This document shows, in pieces, positions 1 through 11,159 of a stretch of DNA of 64,000 bases (positions within the stretch are counted from its first letter, which is position 1; each line of letters begins with the position of its first letter). The DNA comes from Lepas anatifera (lineage: Eukaryota > Arthropoda > Thecostraca > Lepadidae), in NCBI GenBank assembly GCA_034440635.1, contig JAOTON010000386.1, positions 1,777,001 through 1,841,000 on the forward strand. Direction: 5' to 3'. The notes beneath the pieces are model-generated. The model made no database searches and was not told where the DNA came from. It worked only from the letters and a program-made list of their open reading frames with translations. Both the position numbers and the translations under genes were made by a program.

Positions 1-485
1 CTAAATATTTGAGCTGCCTGATTACCCAGGCCTAAGAGAGTACAGATGCAAAAATTCAACATGCCTCTGTGCATACAGACTTGAGAAAGTGATCATATGG
101 TCTCTGTTGTGAATGGTATGGAATAGCCTTCCGGATCATGTAGTATCCAAAAAGATCAGAAGTCCTTAAAGGCTAAGCTGGAGTCTGCACTGGGTGAGCC
201 ACTATATAAATACTCTCCATGATATGGGCGCTATATGTCCGAGAAACACAAAGTGTGTGGGTATTATGGTAGTAGGCAGATCACATCTCGCCGTTCAAAG
301 GATCACATCAGAAGGTCCACTGATCAAAGGGTCTAATGTTCATAGGCTCTACACTTTGAAAGTTAGACCTTTTGAATAAGAAGTCCAACGTTCAAAAGGT
401 CCAAAAAGGCGTGCTCAGATGCATGGGAGTGGGGTGCATGATGCTGCAGAGGCATGCTAAGACACAGGATAATAGGAGGAAATGA

Positions 486-709
486 GGGTTAGGTTAGGTT
501 GGTTAGGTTAGGTTAGGTTAGGTTAGGTTAGGTTAGGTTAGGTTAGGTTAGGTTAGGTTAGGTTAGGTTAGGTTAGGTTAGGTTAGGTTAGGTTAGGTTA
601 GGTTAGGTTAGGTTAGGTTAGGTTAGGTTAGGTTAGGTTAGGTTAGGTTAGGTTAGGTTAGGTTAGGTTAGGTTAGGATAGGTTAGGTTAGGTTAGGTTA
701 GGTTAGGTT
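486..709 (+). repeat. (TTAGG)n array
   Basis: About 44 nearly perfect TTAGG units, with one skipped half-unit near 500 and one A-for-T change near 678. TTAGG is the common arthropod telomere repeat. Here it lies inside the left arm of the palindrome, so it is interstitial in this window. Confidence 0.97.
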
Positions 710-880
710 TTAGAAATATCCCCACATTATGCAAGAAGATCCCAAGAGGTGAAACAGACAGGAGGGAGGGTTAGAGGAGTAGCATAAAGTGTTACTCAGA
801 CCAGAGGCGCACTCAGATTCTGGAAAGAGGTGTGATATCCCCAGACTAGAAAATAGGGACCAAGGACATACACACCTGAA

Positions 881-961
881 CTGACCTGACCTGACCTGAC
901 CTGACCTGACCTGACCTGACCTGACCTAACCTAACCTAACCTAACCTAACCTAACCTAACC
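881..961 (-). repeat. Mixed (TCAGG)n / (TTAGG)n array, opposite orientation
   Basis: On the + strand the array reads as about nine CTGAC units followed by about eight CTAAC units. On the minus strand this is a block of TTAGG followed by a block of TCAGG. It is the counterpart of the left array but shorter. TCAGG is known as the telomere repeat of some beetles. The sharp switch suggests one unit mutated and then spread by slippage. Confidence 0.95.
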
Positions 962-1195
962 CAGCCCTCATTTCCTCCTATTATCATGTGCCTTAGCACG
1001 CCTCTGCGGCACCATGCGCCCCACTCTCATGCATCTGAGCACGCCTGTTTGGACCTTTTGAACATTGGATTTCTTATTCAAAAGGTCTAACTTTCAAAGG
1101 GTAGAAGCTATGAACATTAGACCCTTTGAACTTTGGACATTCTGATGTGATCCTTTTGGACCGTGAGATGTGATCTGCCTACTACCATAATACCA

Positions 1196-2170
1196 AGTGT
1201 GCATACTAGACCTACCTGTCAATTCTTTGTTTGTCAACGTGTTGACACAATTCCAGTCAGAGCATGTTGCTCATGATGTGGAGTGTCTTATGTTATCCCG
1301 GTTGCCACTATGATCCTGTAAGCCTTTCTGACCACCCTAGCCAAGCAGGGAACCTTATTAGGTGAGTGGCAAGACTCTTTGGTGTAAGTGTGTCCCCCAA
1401 GACTGGTGTGAATTCTTGTGTGGGAACACAAGGTCACCGATCTAGGTCCCTTGGACAATTTCAATCATGGTTGGACAGTGTATCCAGATTTCAATCAAAT
1501 CTGATAAAAATCAAATCAAATACAAATTTCCATCCTCATAGAGCTTTTAGCAATGGAGATCTGGGTTCAATCTGATAACTGGTGGTCTATATCCAGCAGT
1601 ATTAAGAATCTCAATTTGAAATCTGGCAGTAGGTACCTATTTGGCAGTGTGATGGTAAATATTCGGTATCAGAAGTGGAGGTGTCTCAGATTTTCCAGGA
1701 AGAGATGTGACAATTGGGTAGTTCTAGAATTTGGGTAAAACCCAAGAAGCTAAGTGTGGAAATATCCTCCCAGTGTGGTGCAGAGGGCCAGTGTGCAAAA
1801 TGTGGCAGGTTTCTTAATGATATATTTGAGGCAAGTCAAATTGTGCCCCAATTAGGGTTTAAATTTGGTTGGTGGGGCAGACCTCTCCAGTTGGGTTTAC
1901 ATTCTCGTTTTATGCAGCAGGAAGGTCCCTAAGAAAATGATCTCTGTTTCTTTTCTTATATTTTTATTTACTGTGTTTCCATGTCAGCCCCAGTGTTAGT
2001 GCCAGGCCCCATCTAAGAGCAAGGGCCAGTTTGTGGTGTGATACCACACACCCACCCTCCGAAGGCTGCATTGGGTGTAGCAACAATATCCAGAATATTC
2101 CAAAAAGACTGTGAGGTCTCCCTTCACTCACAGTTCCTGAAAGACTGCCGAGCCCCCGCTGATCCGCAGG
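1196..2170. other. No gene seen
   Basis: Only short ORFs without family resemblance. The one structured part is the dispersed repeat at 1459-1580. Confidence 0.6.
1459..1580 (+). repeat. Dispersed repeat, copy 1
   Basis: Shares ACAATTTCAATC, a GGACNGTGTATC block, a (C)ATAGAGCTTTT-like block and a TCAATC(C/T)GAT block with 10961-11040, in the same order and orientation. Family unknown. Confidence 0.55.
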
Positions 2171-2171
2171 G

Positions 2172-3689
2172 CAGGCACCCTGTTGTTGTTGTTGTTTGGT
2201 CCCTCCGGCCTCCCTAGGGAGGCGTAGCCATCCGGCTCTGTAGGGACCTGGCGGCCGTCGCCACGGCCGCGACGTACTCGTCGCCGCGCACCTCCTCAGC
2301 TCTCGGGTGAATACTCCCGAGGATGCGATGGCGCATCGCCATCAGGGCCGGACATCGGCACAGAATGTGGGCTGGAATGTCCGGTTCCTCCCGGCAGAGA
2401 CGGCACCAGCTGGCCCTGCAGCGAGCGTCGCTGCACTGGGTGCACTGCCGGGAGGGGTGTCGCCCAATCCTGTGCAGGTAGGCTGTCGAGCCGGACCAAT
2501 GACCCGCCCGCAGCTGATGAATGTCCACCGCCGCATTCCGCGCAAGCCCCGTCACCGGACCCGGCAGACGGTCGCCCATAAGCAGCCGGTACTAGCCGTA
2601 TGGCCAGCGGCGGACCGACTCGGCGCGCGCTGTCCGTGCTGCCGCGCGGTATATAGTGCGCACGTCCAGCGGGACGTCCGCCTGCGGGAGTCGCGATGCC
2701 TCAGCAGCGAGGCGGTCGGCGCGCTCGTTCCCCCACAGACCGCAGTGGAACGGCACCCACTGCAGGTGGAATCGACGGCCGGTGGAGGTCATGTGCTGGA
2801 GTAGATCTCAGATTGCGGCCCCGAGCATGGATGTCTGGGAGGACGGACCCTGCCGCAGTGTAGCCAGTGCCGCTTGGGAGTCTGTACACACTACGACTGG
2901 GTCATCAGTGTGAGCCGGGTTGTCACGGAGGTGCTGCAGAGCGGCTCGCAATGCAAAAAGCTCTGCCCGGTAACTGGAGCACAGTGCGCCGGCTAGGGTG
3001 CGTAGTGAGTGTTCGGTGCCGTCCGGTTCCTCGATGAGTGCTCCGGCGCCTCCCTTAAGCACCCTGGCTTCTGCTGAGTCGTCCGTCCACAGCCAGGTTG
3101 CGCACTGTGGGAGCGACGCTAGGTGGTAAGACACAGCCTGTCTCCTCTGTTCGGGAGACGCTCCGACTGGTAGGCCCTCGCCCACGTCCAGCCTGAACGT
3201 GACCGTGCCAGGTTCCGTCCACGGCGGCAAGCGTGTGGGGAGGGTGGGCTCTACAGGGGCAGTGACACCAGCGGCCTGCCACGCCGCCAGTCCCACACCC
3301 CGCCAGCCCGCCGTAGTCGTCAGTCGGGTTGGGGCCGTGGCGTCCGCAACCTCTCGTAGTGGGTCCGACGGCGGAAGGGCCCGCGCTTTGGCCAGAAATC
3401 TCGCAGCCAGCGTGGTGCGGCGCGCTGAAACTGGTGTCAAGCCGGCCTCCGCCATCAGAGCATGCGTAGGCGTGGACAGGGGGCAGTCGGTGATCAGCCG
3501 TGCAGCTGCACGCATCTCCCTCTTCAGGATGTCGATGTGTGACGGGGGGGTCGCTGGCAGCCAGGCGGCAGCTGCGTGTTTGATGGCACCCCGTAGGTAG
3601 CCGTTGGCTACCGCTCTGAGCTGCCGTTCTTCCAGTCCCCAGTCACGTTCGGTGAGCGCCCTGAGGTGAGCGAGTCGCGGCCTGGTCAG
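2172..3689 (-). mobile_element. Non-LTR retrotransposon, 3' half: end of RT, RNase H, Cys/His domain, CAA tail
   Basis: Read on the minus strand, 3689 to about 3516 encodes the end of a reverse transcriptase. 3515-2808 runs into an RNase H domain with a WTDDSAEA first aspartate, a SYRAELFAL glutamate and a CTDSQAAL second aspartate. The domain continues in another frame (2792-2592) with WVPFHCGLWGNERADRLA. The frame from 2579 to 2214 carries a C-terminal Cys/His cluster (CTQC, CRLC, HILCRC). Frameshifts near 2800 and 2585 mean it is dead. A (CAA)n tail at 2172-2196 marks the 3' end, as expected after target-primed reverse transcription. An RNase H downstream of RT points to the I-like group of non-LTR elements; the exact clade is not resolved. 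The body continues at 6539-7830, because a foldback element has split it. Confidence 0.9.
3682..3689. repeat. Target-site duplication, left copy
   Basis: CTGGTCAG, repeated exactly at 6539-6546. The next base on both sides is also T, so the duplication could be read as 9 bp. Confidence 0.88.
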
Positions 3690-4589
3690 TAGACCAAGTC
3701 GTCAGAAAATAATTTCCGATTTCGGATTAAGAGTAGTGATTTTATTATGTCATTATATGTTGCAAACATGATGCAAGCAAAACAAATCCGATGAATCTAC
3801 GTTTAATGGGCGCGAAACGGCCTTTTCTGAAGGCATGTTTTCAGTAGTACGGCGTTGAAGTCTCCATTGACTTCACGATGCATTGTTGTCAGTATCCTTG
3901 CAGCAAGGTATCTTGGTTACCAACATTAAAACGTCGGATCCATTTGCACCCGATCCATAGCCAGGCGGATGCACTGGATACCCGGGCAGCTGCTGAGACG
4001 CCAAGGCACCCTCTGGTCCTTTCCTGGTCACCCCCTTGTATTGAAGCCATGTGGATTGCTCGACTTTTGAACCTTAACAACTTTGGAAATTGTTCACCTT
4101 TAAAGGGAACGTGACACCTTGGTCGAATCCTGAACTTTAGTGTAATTAGGGGTACTTTTTAGCCGAAAACCATGAACTGTCCCTGATTTCTCTGATTTAT
4201 CTGTAAAATGTACAAAAAGCTCAATATTTTTTATTTTTAAAATGCGCCTCTAGGGGACAAATAAATATCTGCCTGTGGATGATGTCATGATCTGGTAACT
4301 ACTACCATACATAATAGGCTTCAAGGGCTTCGATTGGCTGATACTCCCCGTGACGTCGGCATATGTCGTCACACCAACAACTGACAACTGTGGCCTGCTG
4401 CTCAGGGTACATGAGGGGTACATTTCAAGTAGGTTTTAGCTTTTATCTACGAAAGCTTCGAGTTTCAAGACAAATGAGATATTGAGTACCGGGTTTTCCG
4501 GCATGCTGTACAACTTGGCTATCCCAGTCAAAATCACGTTATAAAGGTGCCACATTCCCTTTAATGACGCACCAACCTCTTGGATTATA

Positions 4590-4735
4590 CGGTGTCGCCA
4601 ACTCTCATCCTGTTGGGAGGGATAGTCAGGTTGTCCTCATTCACTGTCCCTGCCGGGGATTTGAACCCGGAACCTATGGTGCAGGATAGAGATGTGCTGC
4701 CTATAGCAACACAGCACCCTCCTCTCCCTCCATCC
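4590..4735 (-). mobile_element. tRNA-related SINE fragment in left foldback arm
   Basis: On the minus strand it has a tRNA-like T-arm/B-box (GGTTCCGGGTTCAAATCC), followed by a tail containing CCTCCCAACA and GAGAGTTGGCGAC. The same head and tail recur at 14760-14955. Confidence 0.6.
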
Positions 4736-4927
4736 GTGATAACTTCGGCTGGTCAGCTGCTTGAGCTTTTTCTCCAGTTGAGCACCTACTCAGATTAGGG
4801 TCTGGCTACGAGCGTGGTTTGTATGTGAGACCTTGGAGTAAGACAGTGTAGTAATGTAATAATCAAATGATCAGACTGGAGGCTGTAGGTAGGCTATCCT
4901 GTGCTCACTTTGAGCCTTCCTGCCGAG

Positions 4928-5104
4928 GAGATGAAGATGTTCCAGACTACTTCCATGAAAGTTGTCGACTTACTCGTTCATGGTCAGGGCGTGGAACTGT
5001 GTGTGAAGGAGGTAACGGCCGACTCCGAGGCGGTGGTCGGATACGACAGGAGGGACGGCTTCATCAGGGCTAGGCTTACTCACAGGCAGAGACCGGCAAA
5101 GTGA
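4928..5104 (+). pseudogene. Coding-like segment between foldback arms
   Basis: A short frame of about 58 codons opens after the end of the left arm and stops at TGA 5102-5104. It includes MKVVDLLVHGQGVELCVKEV and a run of charged residues ending RARLTHRQRPAK. Its GC content is higher than that of the rest of the central segment. Composition looks like a real protein, but I recognise no family. It could be a host gene fragment picked up by the element, as Mutator-like elements are known to do, or the remnant of an element gene. Confidence 0.35.
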
Positions 5105-5539
5105 GGCACAAGAAAGACCTTGCAATGGTCTGCTTATAGAAAGGATGGATAAAAGGTGAAACTCATGTCTAATGTACTGCGGAATTGATATGTAGGTATT
5201 GTGTAATTTGTGTAGGATATTCGAGTTGCCAGGTCATCTGCAAATATATGATGGTGATTAAGACATACAGCATTAAGCATGCGTCAGGCAAAAAAATACG
5301 GCAAACAAATATAATTAGTCGTCAATCCGGTTTGTTTCAGAACTGTGTGTCTCAAAATACCCATGACGTAGGATAGCATACCTGCAGCCTCCAGTCTGAT
5401 CATTTGATTATTACATTACTACACTGTCTTACTCCAAGGTCTCACATACAAACCACCCTCGTAGCCAGACCCAAATCGGAGTAGGTGCTCAACTAGAGAA
5501 AAATCTCAACCAGCTGAACAGTTAAAAGTTATTAAGGGT

Positions 5540-5690
5540 GGAGGGAGAGGAGGGTGCTGTGTTGCTATAGGCAACACATCTGTATCCTGCACCATAGGTT
5601 CCGGGTTCAAATCTCCGGCAGGGACAGTGAATGAGGACAACCTGACTATCCCTCCCAACAGGATGAGAGTTGGCGACACCATATAATCCA
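5540..5690 (+). mobile_element. tRNA-related SINE fragment in right foldback arm
   Basis: Inverted partner of 4590-4735. It has the same B-box-like stretch and the same CCTCCCAACA and GAGAGTTGGCGAC tail. Its presence in both arms means the SINE was there before the arms were duplicated, or the arms have been homogenised. Confidence 0.6.
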
Positions 5691-6538
5691 AGAGGTTGGT
5701 GCGTGGTTAAAGGGAATGGGGCACCTTTATAACGTGATTTTGACTGAGATAGCCAAGCTGTAAAGCATGCTGGAAATCCTGGTTCTCAATATCTCATTTG
5801 TCTTGAAATTCGAAGCTTCCGTAGATAAAAGTTAAAACCTAACTGAAATGTATCCCTCATGTACCCCGAGCAGCAGGCAACAGTTATCAGTTGTTGGTTT
5901 GACGTCATATGCTGACGTCACGGTGAGTGTCAGCCAATCGAAGCCCTTGAAGCCTATTTAATATGGTAGTGGTTACCAGGTCATGGTATCATGGAGTTTT
6001 TTTTCCCTGGCGCATTTAAATAAATATTGTTTTGTAATTTTAGGAAATCAATGTTTTGTTTTCGGCTAAAAAGTACCCCTAATTACACTAAATTCCAGGA
6101 TTCGACCAAAGTGCCACATTCTCTTTAAAGGTGAACAATTTCCAAAGTTGTTAAGGTTCAAACCTCGCGAAATCCACATGGCTTCAATACAAGGGGGTGA
6201 CCAGGAAAGGACCAGAGGGTGCCTTGGCGTCTCAGCAGCTGCCCGGGTATCCAGTGCATCCGCCTGGCTACGGATCGGGTGCAAATGGATCCGACGTTTT
6301 GATGTTGGTAACCAAGATACCTTGCTGCAAGGATACTGACAACAATGCATTGTGAAGTCAATGGAGACTTCAACGCCGTCCTACTGAAAACATACCTTCA
6401 GAAAAGGCCGTTCCGCGCCCATTAAGCGTAGATTCATCGGATTTGTTTTGCTTGCATCATGTTTGCAACATATCATGACATAATGAAATCACTACTCTTA
6501 ATCTGAAATCGGAGATTATTTTCTGACGACTTGCTCTA

Positions 6539-7830
6539 CTGGTCAGTTTCTTCATGTTACGGCAGTGAGCCCCGAAGTGCAGTAGCCGGTCTAGCGTGAC
6601 TCCCAGTAGCTTGAGATTTTCTCCCGCTTCAACGGTCTTCCCGCCACCTTGATGGTACAGTCGACCACGTCACGGGACCACTGAGGGAGGACGAGGGCCT
6701 GAGTCTTCTCACCGGCCACATGCATCTTCGACCCATGGGCCCATCTAACCAGCGCGTCCACGGCCAGTTGAGCTCTGGTCCTGGCCGTCGTTATGTCGTT
6801 GCCGGCGCACGGGGTCGCAGTGTCGTCGGCGTGGAGGAAGGGGGATACCCCCGGGATTCTCCTGAGATCAGCCGCGAGCGGGGCCGCCCATAACAAGAGC
6901 AGAGCCGGAGACAGGACACTGCCTTGCGGCAGGCCTGCCCGGAACACCCGCTCACGACTCTTGGTGCCGTTGACCTCCACTCGTGCTCGGCGGTCGCGCA
7001 AAAGCTCCAGGTCCACCGGACCAGGCACAACGGGACTCCCTCCTCCAGCAGTCGGGTTCGTAGCAGGTGGTGGTCAACCGTGTCATAGGCACGGGCAAAA
7101 TCGAAGGCCAGTAGGACGTACTTTTGGGCTGTAGTTGCGTCCTCAGTCCTCTTGGATCGCGCCTTAGGACGGTTCCAGCCGTCCTGTACCTGCTGGACGA
7201 GGCGTCCAAGGCTGTCCTCTACCGACCGTCCTCTCTAAAGCCGACTTGGATGAGGTCACGCTGGGCTGCGGCGAACAGAGACGGGAGAGGATGAGACGCT
7301 CCGTCAGCTTGGACAGGTGGCTATCGCGCTATCGGACGATAGCTACCGACGAGGCGCCTGTCCTTGCCGGACTTTGGGATAGGTACTATCGTGTTTGGCG
7401 CCACTCCCTTGGGACTGTGCCTTCCGCCACGAGCTGTTGATCAGGTCAGCGAGCCTCCCGGCCACGGGGCGGTACTTGAGCATCTCGTTGGTGATGAGGT
7501 CGGCCCGGGCCTTCCTCACTTCAGGCTTTGGAGCTCTGCACCGTTCGTGCATGGTGAACTCGGCGCAGCGAGGGTACGGGCCCCATGCACTCCGGCAGTG
7601 AGCGGAGGCTGGGTCGCTGGACTTGGCCTTGGCTTCGCGGTCCGCTTCGGGCTCGACTTGGCGCTACCCTTGTATAGGTTTTGCAGAAGGCCTCGGCTTT
7701 GTCGGGTCCCTGATGAGCACGTGGCCGTCCTCCTCCATCGCCGTCCATCACGATGTTCATCATCCGTCGCCTCTCCCATTTTTCGGGCACCTCGCCCGTG
7801 CGTCTGGCCGGGCGTCACTGGGCGAGGCGC
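6539..7830 (-). mobile_element. Non-LTR retrotransposon, 5' part: reverse transcriptase
   Basis: Upstream half of the element at 2172-3689. In minus-strand order there is an N-terminal fingers region with LITNEMLKYRP and KAQSQG (about 7550-7350), then motif A as AFDFARAYDTVDHHLL (about 7110-7060), then GLPQGSVLSPALLLLW (near 6930) and the catalytic FLHADDTA (near 6840). The usual YADD is HADD here. Frameshifts separate the fingers, motif A and catalytic parts, so it is a pseudogene. No apurinic endonuclease domain is visible upstream, which suggests 5' truncation near 7.8 kb. At the foldback junction the frame reads on directly into 3681 and downward. Confidence 0.9.
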
Positions 7831-8255
7831 GCCCAGCGACCAACACTCACATCACACTATCCCCTCCCTCACTCGCACCTTGATAAGCACCCCACCCCTC
7901 CCCACCGTCCTTACGCGCTAAACTGTCCACTCACCCCATCGGTCGGGCGGCTTGCGCTCACGCGCACCTTGCCTCAGCTCTGTCGTTGCGGGCGTGGCTG
8001 GTGTTACTGCATGTGTAATCTCATCAACTTCCGCTTCATTCTCCTCTTCCTCCACTCTTTCCGCGTCATCAGAATCTCACTCTTCCAAAACAGCCTTTGG
8101 GTCAAGCGGGTCAACGGCTAGTTGGGATTTGATGCTCGCCCTACAGCTCCCTCTGGTTGTGACTGAGTTCTAGTTACCTTCGGGACTCTTGATATCAGTT
8201 GATCCTCACGTCTCTCCAGTGGCTTCGCTGATCATGGTGTCTGATGAAACGTTGC

Positions 8256-9690
8256 CTAAAATTTTCTCCCTTTGATCCTCTTGTGTCTCCCTGTCTCGCT
8301 AACGATAATAAACGGACCACTCCAACGTTCCTGCAATTTTCCCGGCATTCCCGGCTTCATTGGAACTTTCATAAAAGCTTTGTCCCCCTCTTGAAAGTGT
8401 ACCACACGTTTCTCTTGCTGGCTCCGAGCAACACTCCCAAAGCACACGAGCAACACTCGCCATTTTCACCCTCTCTTTCCTCGTAATCACATCCTCGTGT
8501 GCTCGTAACAAGTTCCTAGTCAACTGCCGAGCCCATGTTCTCTCGGTAGCTGGTTTGGAAACCTCGTGACCAGGATAGACGATTTCTGGAGTGTGGGGGT
8601 GACGGCCTAATTGCAGGTAAAACGGCGATTTTTCTGTCGTTGCATATGGCGTGCTCATGTAATGAAAACGAAGCAGTGCTTAATAGGTGTCCCAGGCTCC
8701 GCCATGCTCTTGAACGTTGCGCCGAATTAATGAACCAACGGTCTGATTTGCTCTCTCGACAGCCCCATTGGACGCGGAGTGGAAACTTCTGATCCGTTTC
8801 TTATCACCACCCAGAGAAGTGAACACCGCCCGCAGATGCAGGTTCTCGAATTCAAGACCCTTATCTGTCAACAGAGATTCTGGAAGCCTATGTCTATACA
8901 CTAGAATTTCTAAAAGTGTCCTACAAACCGTCTCACTCGATTTATCCGGAATAACTACCTGCTCGATTCCTTTGGCCAGCAGGTCCAGAGCCATCATCAC
9001 ATAGCGGTTACCTTGCTCAGTCGGCATGCGTCGAAAGGAACCCATCAGGTCAGCTGCTACATGCTGCCATGGAGCCGTGGCCTGGGTGCCAAATAGCTGC
9101 AGTGCAAATAGCTGCAAAGATGCCCTCAGCCCCAGGGACGGGTTGTTGGACCGAGCGCAAACCATACAGCTCCGGCAGTAATTGTGGACATCAGCTGGAA
9201 GCCCAAATCGCACATAACCAGCACCAGATATCAAATCTTGCGTTCTCCCCGCACTGAAGCGGCCGAACTTATCGTGTTTCAGACGTAGAATGTGAGGGAT
9301 GAGGAACTGCGGAACTAACACTTATCGCTTCCCTGCCTTCCAACCTAGAATCAACCCCGTCCGGTGGTTGAATTCAGGCTCAAAACCCTTTTGCCGCCAG
9401 CGACGGATAGCATTTCCCCCGTCCCTTCAGAGACGCAATTCCTCACACAATTTCTTCAGACCGGGACCACTCTGCTGAGAACCCCGAAATTCCTCTTCCG
9501 TGGGGTGTGCCAAATCATCTTGGGCATTTTCTGGCGTGGGTTGAGTCAGATACACGTGGGTCCTGGACAGAGCGGCAGCAGCGACGGTTTCTTGGGCGCA
9601 CCTGAAATGGATGTCGAACTGAAACTCTACAATTTCCTCCATCCACCGAGCGTGCGACCCCTGGGGTCCTAAGTGATTTTCAACCACTGT
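8256..9690 (-). mobile_element. Ty3/gypsy-type retrotransposon remnant: end of RNase H, integrase
   Basis: Minus-strand frames show, in order, the end of a gypsy-type RNase H (GSHARWMEEIVEF ... ETVAAAALSR, about 9660-9560), an integrase zinc-binding region (CRSCMVC near 9170), and a DDE core with aspartates in VAADLMGSF and LLTDKGLEFEN and a glutamate in NGAVERANQT (9080-8740). A C-terminal GPF-type module follows, with KLQERWSGPFIIV near 8300. The frame is broken between 8680 and 8456. Gag, protease and most of RT are missing and no LTRs were seen, so this is an internal fragment. Confidence 0.85.
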
Positions 9691-10520
9691 AGTAGATAAG
9701 GTCGAAATCTGCACGAAATTTTAGGTCTGCATTTACAATGACTCCAATGTCCCTTTCCTGGTCCGACGAGCAAGCTTGCTATCCCTCATTGTGTAAGTAT
9801 GCTGCTCGTTGTGGGTTCAACATGAAGTACAGTGATACAGTAGTCCTGTGCATGACTACTGCCAGATATCATCCCATTGGTTTTCACGGTTCAAGTCTGC
9901 CTGAAGTATCTGCGAAGAGGTGATAGAGCTTAGTGGTGCGTATACCTTAGTGTCATCCGCAAACACTTTGGGAGCGGAGAGGAAGACATCTGGTAGATCA
10001 AAACAACAAATGGCCAAGCACGGAGCCCTGTGGCACCCGCTTACCACAGGTACTCAATCAGATTCACAACCATTAACCACAACTCGTTGATCTGTACCGC
10101 GCAAGGAGTTCCTTATCCAAGCAAGTAATTTACCAGCAATAGCATACCCTTGGAGTTTACAGAGGAGTCTTTCATGTGACACAGAATCAAAAGCTTTCTG
10201 AAAATCTAGGTAGACAAGTGTTCTCCGAAACAGTTATCAGTGGAGCTGCTAGCACATCTGCTGCCTCGCACAAAACTCTGGCATGTAGGTTGTCAGGGCC
10301 AGGAGAGCTGGCTGTTTTGAGCCCATTTTTGGTGGATACTTTCAGGTGTGATGTTAATGTCCTCAATATACTCACCCACATATCGATTTGTGAAGGTTGG
10401 AACAGTGGCAGATTGAACAATCTTCAATCTGAGTTTGTCAAGAGCCCTGTTCAGTCTCTTAGCACAGTTTTGTCAGCAGGCCTGCTAACCTCCCCTCCAG
10501 AAAAGACACATTAGCGCCAC
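9691..10520 (-). mobile_element. CR1/Jockey-like reverse transcriptase fragment
   Basis: Minus-strand pieces in different frames are ordered as in a non-LTR RT. They are GPDNLHARVLCEAADVLAAP (near 10300), a degenerate FDSVSHERLL motif A (near 10180), QRVVVNG (near 10080), LPDVFLSAPKVFADDTKVY with the catalytic ADD (near 9960), and RDIGVIVNADLKF (near 9720). Several frameshifts make it a pseudogene. It abuts the gypsy fragment at about 9690, so one inserted into or recombined with the other. Confidence 0.82.
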
Positions 10521-11159
10521 AACTCTTAGAAGTCTGCCTCTGTCCTGTTTCTGCAGTGTAATGATTGTCATTGCCAATGTCCACGTATTTTTGAGATATG
10601 ACAACACTCAGTTCTTGGCTGCCGCTTGCTCGCCGGGGTCACTAGACGACCCCCTTTTTAAGTCGTTTTTATTTTTAACCTGATTGTGGTGGGTGCTCAC
10701 TAAAATGTGTGATGGTTTTAATTTTAGGGCCTCCCCACACAAGGGTACTTAAGAATATGTTGTCAGCGGATTATATTTACTATGGATGAACGAGCACATA
10801 CCTTTGCCGTCTGGGCGTGTTTGCTTTATGTATGATGTTCTGTGAATATATGTGTATGTTTGTAAATTGTGCATGGGACCTAGGTCAATGACGCTAGCGG
10901 GGGCCTGCTGCGAGGGAGGCAGTGTTAAACAGACTTAAACAGATCCCATGCACAATTTCAATCGTGATCGGACGGTGTATCGGGATACAATTACGATCCT
11001 GATGGAGCTTTTTGGAATGTAAATCGGACTCAATCCGATTCTCGTCGGTCCGAAGTCAACAAGGTTTGGTAGTATCTGGTTACGTGATCGTAAATATTTT
11101 CATTATAGTGCAGATTGTAAAGGAGAGATGCGTACAAGTGTTTTCTGGAGGACCAGAAC
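10521..11159. other. No gene seen; holds dispersed repeat
   Basis: No recognisable coding sequence. The repeat shared with 1459-1580 lies at 10961-11040. Confidence 0.5.
10961..11040 (+). repeat. Dispersed repeat, copy 2
   Basis: Shorter partner of 1459-1580 with the same ordered blocks ACAATTTCAATC, GGACGGTGTATC, GGAGCTTTTT and CAATCCGATT. Confidence 0.55.

Larger units (their letters stand above)
262..1195. repeat. Large imperfect palindrome with telomere-like arrays in its arms
   Basis: Bases 262-709 and about 881-1195 are inverted copies. For example, the stretch with GTAGTAGGCAGATCACAT near 270 is matched on the other strand near 1180, and the stretch around GGACCTTTTGAAC near 1055 mirrors the left arm near 400. 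The two arms lead inward into TTAGG-type arrays and enclose about 170 bp of unrelated sequence. No ORF resembles a transposase. The arms differ by small indels and substitutions, so this is not an assembly mirror. It could be a foldback-type mobile element or an inverted duplication of a subtelomeric repeat. Confidence 0.8.
3690..6538. mobile_element. Foldback-type DNA transposon inserted in the retrotransposon
   Basis: A left arm (3690-4899) and right arm (about 5369-6538) are inverted copies along their full length. The ends are TAGACCAAGTCGTCAG on the left and TAGAGCAAGTCGTCAG on the opposite strand on the right. The arms enclose about 470 bp. CTGGTCAG flanks both sides. Removing the element and one flank copy rejoins the host RT reading frame without a shift. 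No transposase is visible, so it is non-autonomous. Long arms with an 8 or 9 bp duplication fit the Foldback/Mutator-like group best if the duplication is 9 bp. An 8 bp duplication would also fit hAT or P. Confidence 0.9.
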
